A DNA stretch of 5,982 nt from contig JAGHTM010000019.1 in assembly GCA_018065345.1 (NCBI GenBank), positions 1-5,982 of the forward strand, written 5' to 3'. This document shows, piece after piece, positions 3,473 through 5,982 of this stretch. The notes beneath the pieces are model-generated. The model was not told where the DNA came from. It worked only from the letters and a program-made list of their open reading frames with translations, and did no database searches. Positions within the stretch are counted from its first letter, which is position 1; every line of letters begins with the position of its first letter. The position numbers were made by a program, and so were the translations under genes. This stretch comes from Candidatus Enterousia merdequi (GTDB lineage Bacteria; Pseudomonadota; Alphaproteobacteria; Rs-D84).

Positions 3473-5367
3473 TATCAAAACAATTAAACTCTTTAATATT
3501 AAAGAACTATGGCGAATACAAATCGCCAAATATTTTTGAATTTAAAACATATAAAAAACCAACTGTATCTTTGATAATTCCTGTATTTAATCATTATGAA
3601 TTAACTCGTAATTGTTTATGGTCTTTACTTCAACATACTAAAGATGTTTCATATGAAATAATCATTGCAGATGATGTATCATCAGATGATACAAAAAATA
3701 TATCAAAGCATATAAAAAACATACAACATATTCGCATGAAGAAAAATTCTGGTTTTGGTGCCAATGTTGAAAATGCAATCAAGTATGCTAATGGAAAATA
3801 CATTGCTTTATTGAATAACGACATGTTGTTTTACGATAATTGGCTTAAACCAATTATTGACAAGTTAGAATCTGATAAAACAATTGGTGCAGCAGGTGGA
3901 ACATTAATTGGACCAGACGGTCGTATCAATGAATTGGGGGCAATGATATCTGAATCTGCAAATATAATTCGTATCGGACGTGGTTTAAAGTATTCTAAAA
4001 AATTATGTGGTTTATCAAATTCAAACTTTGATTACAAAAGCGGATGTTGCTTGGTTTTATCTAAAAAATTATGGGATAAACTTGGTGGATTTGATAAAAA
4101 TTTACGTCCTGCATATTTTGAAGACACTGATTTATGTTTCAGAATTCACGAGATTGGATTAAAAATATCAAATGTTTTTGAATCTAGAATCATGCATTTT
4201 GAAACACAAAGTTATAATTTCAAAGATAAAACAAAAATAAAGCACACAGAATATTTCAACGACAAATGGTTACACGTAATAAAATCAGCAAAACGTGTTG
4301 AATATTTTAATCAAGTTGCTAAAAAATATATAAGTTTTGCGAAACACAGCAAGATATTTTATAAATTTATGGATGGCAATATACGTAAATTATATTTGTT
4401 TGGTATAAAAATAGCAGATTATAAAAAATCAGGATGCGATTTATTATTATCAACCCCAGACATGACAAAACCAATATTGGTTATCACGCATATTTATTAT
4501 ACAGACCAACTGGATTTATTGGTTAACAGCTTAAAGAACATACATTATAATTATGAATTATATGTAACATCCGATATCAAGAATAAAAAAATAATATCTG
4601 AAAAAATATCAAAACAAAAATCAGACTTTCATTTTATTGCTTCTGAGAATATTGGATACGATATATGGCCATTTATCAAAGTAATAAACAATATCGATTT
4701 ATCGAAATATTCTTGTGTAATAAAATTACACACTAAACGCGATATGCCAAACACTAAATATTTTGAATTTGGTAATGGTTACTTTATGAAGCAAGGTTCA
4801 AGATGGCGTGAAAATTTACTAGAATTTATAAAAAACCCAGAAAACCTAGAAAAATGTATAACTGCATTACAAACAAAAAATATTGGAATGTGCACAAGAT
4901 ATAATTTGATACACAACAAACCCAATCATTGTGGTGTTATTTCTGAAGCAAAACGCAATTATCCAGATTATATTTTCGGATTGAAAGATTTCAGTTTTGT
5001 TGCTGGCACAATGTTTATTTCTAAACCAGAACCAATATCAATGATAAAAAACATGAATATATCTAAAAACTTATTTCAAAAAAACCAAAAAGACCACGCT
5101 GTTCAATTTGCACACGTCATAGAGCGCACTATTGGTGAAGCTGTTTACAAATGTAGCACGCAAATAGCCGATCCTTTTACATCACCAGAACATATCAAAC
5201 AAATAAATAAAATGTATAAAAAATTAAAAAGAACAAAAAGAATTATAAATTATATGTTTCTGTTTGTTCCTTTTTCAAAATTACGTAGAAAATTAAAAAA
5301 TTCAACTTTTGAACGTTGGTGTAATCCATTTATACAACAAATAATTTCAACAGATAACTATAAATAA
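3469..5367 (+). CDS. Bifunctional GT2 glycosyltransferase fused to RgpF-type domain
   Basis: The 632-residue protein has two glycan-building halves. Residues 31-245 are a GT2 (GT-A fold) transferase: VSLIIPVFN (33-41), the nucleotide-binding IIADDVSSDD (65-74), NSGFGANVENA (93-103), the metal-site equivalent LLNND (114-118), and YFEDTDLCFR (216-225) with the probable catalytic acid. A linker with KLYLFGIKI leads to residues 335-560, which match the rhamnan synthesis protein F family (RgpF): VITHIYY (338-344), ENIGYDIWPF (393-402), IKLHTKR (418-424), RWREN (445-449) and FVAGTMF (510-516). The C-terminal region carries FLFVPFSKLRRKL, a hydrophobic-basic tail of a kind I recall from other capsule glycosyltransferases. 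It overlaps the Stealth gene by 4 bases without its own ribosome site, so it is probably translated by reinitiation. Donor sugars are unknown; rhamnose is suggested only by family name. Confidence 0.9.
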   Translation: MISKQLNSLILKNYGEYKSPNIFEFKTYKKPTVSLIIPVFNHYELTRNCLWSLLQHTKDVSYEIIIADDVSSDDTKNISKHIKNIQHIRMKKNSGFGANVENAIKYANGKYIALLNNDMLFYDNWLKPIIDKLESDKTIGAAGGTLIGPDGRINELGAMISESANIIRIGRGLKYSKKLCGLSNSNFDYKSGCCLVLSKKLWDKLGGFDKNLRPAYFEDTDLCFRIHEIGLKISNVFESRIMHFETQSYNFKDKTKIKHTEYFNDKWLHVIKSAKRVEYFNQVAKKYISFAKHSKIFYKFMDGNIRKLYLFGIKIADYKKSGCDLLLSTPDMTKPILVITHIYYTDQLDLLVNSLKNIHYNYELYVTSDIKNKKIISEKISKQKSDFHFIASENIGYDIWPFIKVINNIDLSKYSCVIKLHTKRDMPNTKYFEFGNGYFMKQGSRWRENLLEFIKNPENLEKCITALQTKNIGMCTRYNLIHNKPNHCGVISEAKRNYPDYIFGLKDFSFVAGTMFISKPEPISMIKNMNISKNLFQKNQKDHAVQFAHVIERTIGEAVYKCSTQIADPFTSPEHIKQINKMYKKLKRTKRIINYMFLFVPFSKLRRKLKNSTFERWCNPFIQQIISTDNYK

Positions 5368-5378
5368 AAGGATAAAAA

Positions 5379-5982
5379 ATGCATTTGTTTAAGCGTCATA
5401 GTAAAGATTATAAAATCGTCGCCAAATCAAAATATTTTGATAAGAAATGGTATCTAATAACATATCCAGACGTTGCAAAAACAAAAATGGATCCTGTTAA
5501 ACACTATTTAGAATATGGTTGGAAAGAAGGAAGAAACCCTTCTGAAAAGTTTAACACCAATGCTTATTTGTCTAGCAATATTGATGTTAAAGATTCAAAT
5601 ATGAATCCTTTATTACATTATGAAAAATATGGAAAAAAAGAAGGCCGTTTTGTTGATACTATAAAAGGATTTGAACAGATAATAATTCCTCAAAAACACA
5701 AAAATAAAATTGGCGTAATATATACATGTATTACAGGTGAATACGATAATTTAATTCAACATAAATGTGTAAATAACAATTTTGATTATGTTTGTTTTAC
5801 AGATAATAAGAAATTATTACAATCAGGTATTGTTAACGGTTGGGTTATAAAAAAATTAAAATATAATAAATCTGATGATATTCGTAATGCAAGGTGGCAT
5901 AAAATTCATCCAGAAAAACTTTTCTCTCAATATGACTATAGCATTTGGATTGATGGAAATTTAAATATATTAAATGATTCTT
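5379..5982 (+). CDS. TOD1/MUCI70-type (DUF616) glycosyltransferase with YPDV repeats, 3' truncated
   Basis: The first 201 codons are present and the window ends inside the gene. Residues about 19-57 and 58-90 are two copies of a repeat ending HYLEYGWKEGR (42-52) and HYEKYGKKEGR (80-90); the first contains YPDVA and the second the degenerate NIDVK. Such repeats often precede glycosyltransferase domains in bacteria. From residue 110 the sequence matches the TOD1/MUCI70 glycosyltransferase-like domain: IGVIYTCITGEYDNL (111-125), YVCFTD (137-142), the R-x-x-K segment RWHKIHP (172-178), and YSIWIDGN (187-194) with the putative metal-binding Asp. The start is set by AAGGA (5368-5372) 6 bases before the ATG. 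It lies 11 bases behind the GT2-RgpF gene, in the same operon, and probably adds a sugar to the same glycan. Substrate unknown. Confidence 0.85.
   Translation, partial: MHLFKRHSKDYKIVAKSKYFDKKWYLITYPDVAKTKMDPVKHYLEYGWKEGRNPSEKFNTNAYLSSNIDVKDSNMNPLLHYEKYGKKEGRFVDTIKGFEQIIIPQKHKNKIGVIYTCITGEYDNLIQHKCVNNNFDYVCFTDNKKLLQSGIVNGWVIKKLKYNKSDDIRNARWHKIHPEKLFSQYDYSIWIDGNLNILNDS

Noticed and set aside
2677..3824. Minus-strand open frames at 2677-2877 and 3630-3824
   Set aside because: They lie antisense to conserved parts of the Stealth and GT2 domains and have no independent support.
1..5982. CRISPR array, insertion sequence, phage or defence genes
   Set aside because: No spaced short repeats, no transposase or integrase, and no terminal inverted repeats were seen; the only direct repeat is the tRNA-Met 3' end.

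Overview
The window looks like chromosome from an AT-rich alphaproteobacterium. The evidence is the aspartyl-tRNA synthetase, whose C-terminal motifs (QDLMMGAP, EVTEKQLRE) and motif 2 region (QIAPCFRDED, EFYQLD) are of the alphaproteobacterial bacterial-type enzyme, and an elongator tRNA-Met with a G1-U72 pair of the kind I recall from alphaproteobacteria. The glycan genes are roughly 28-30% GC, aspS is higher (near 40% where I counted), and the stable-RNA stretches are near 50%. The species cannot be named from this sequence.

Layout. Positions 1-1748 (minus) hold aspS, lacking only its last few codons. Its leader (about 1749-1927, minus) contains a textbook-shaped T-box antiterminator (1820-1856) preceded by a compact hairpin (1875-1927) with an Asp codon, GAC, in its loop. 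The hairpin starts at the first base after the CCA end of a tRNA-Thr(GGT) gene (1928-2001, minus), so tRNA-Thr, T-box-like leader and aspS probably form one transcription unit. A divergent tRNA-Met(CAT) gene lies at 2097-2171 (plus) with its own promoter and terminator. Behind it is a 170-base stretch at about 50% GC with three clean hairpins. It ends in a second copy of the tRNA-Met 3' end and of its terminator. This is either an unrecognised small RNA or the remnant of something inserted at the tRNA.

Positions 2444-5982 (plus) hold a tightly packed surface-glycan operon. It encodes a Stealth-family sugar-phosphate transferase, a GT2-RgpF fusion glycosyltransferase (ATGA overlap with the first gene), and the start of a TOD1/MUCI70-type (formerly DUF616) glycosyltransferase with two N-terminal YPDV-type repeats. 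Together they look like part of a capsule or other extracellular polysaccharide locus, with one enzyme making phosphodiester links and the others adding sugars. A consensus-like promoter sits so close to the first ATG that its mRNA may be leaderless.

The most interesting point is the T-box-like leader of aspS. T-boxes are known mainly from Firmicutes and Actinobacteria and I know of none established in Alphaproteobacteria. The variable base of this one (C in UGGC) suits the discriminator G73 of tRNA-Asp, the cognate tRNA of the gene downstream.
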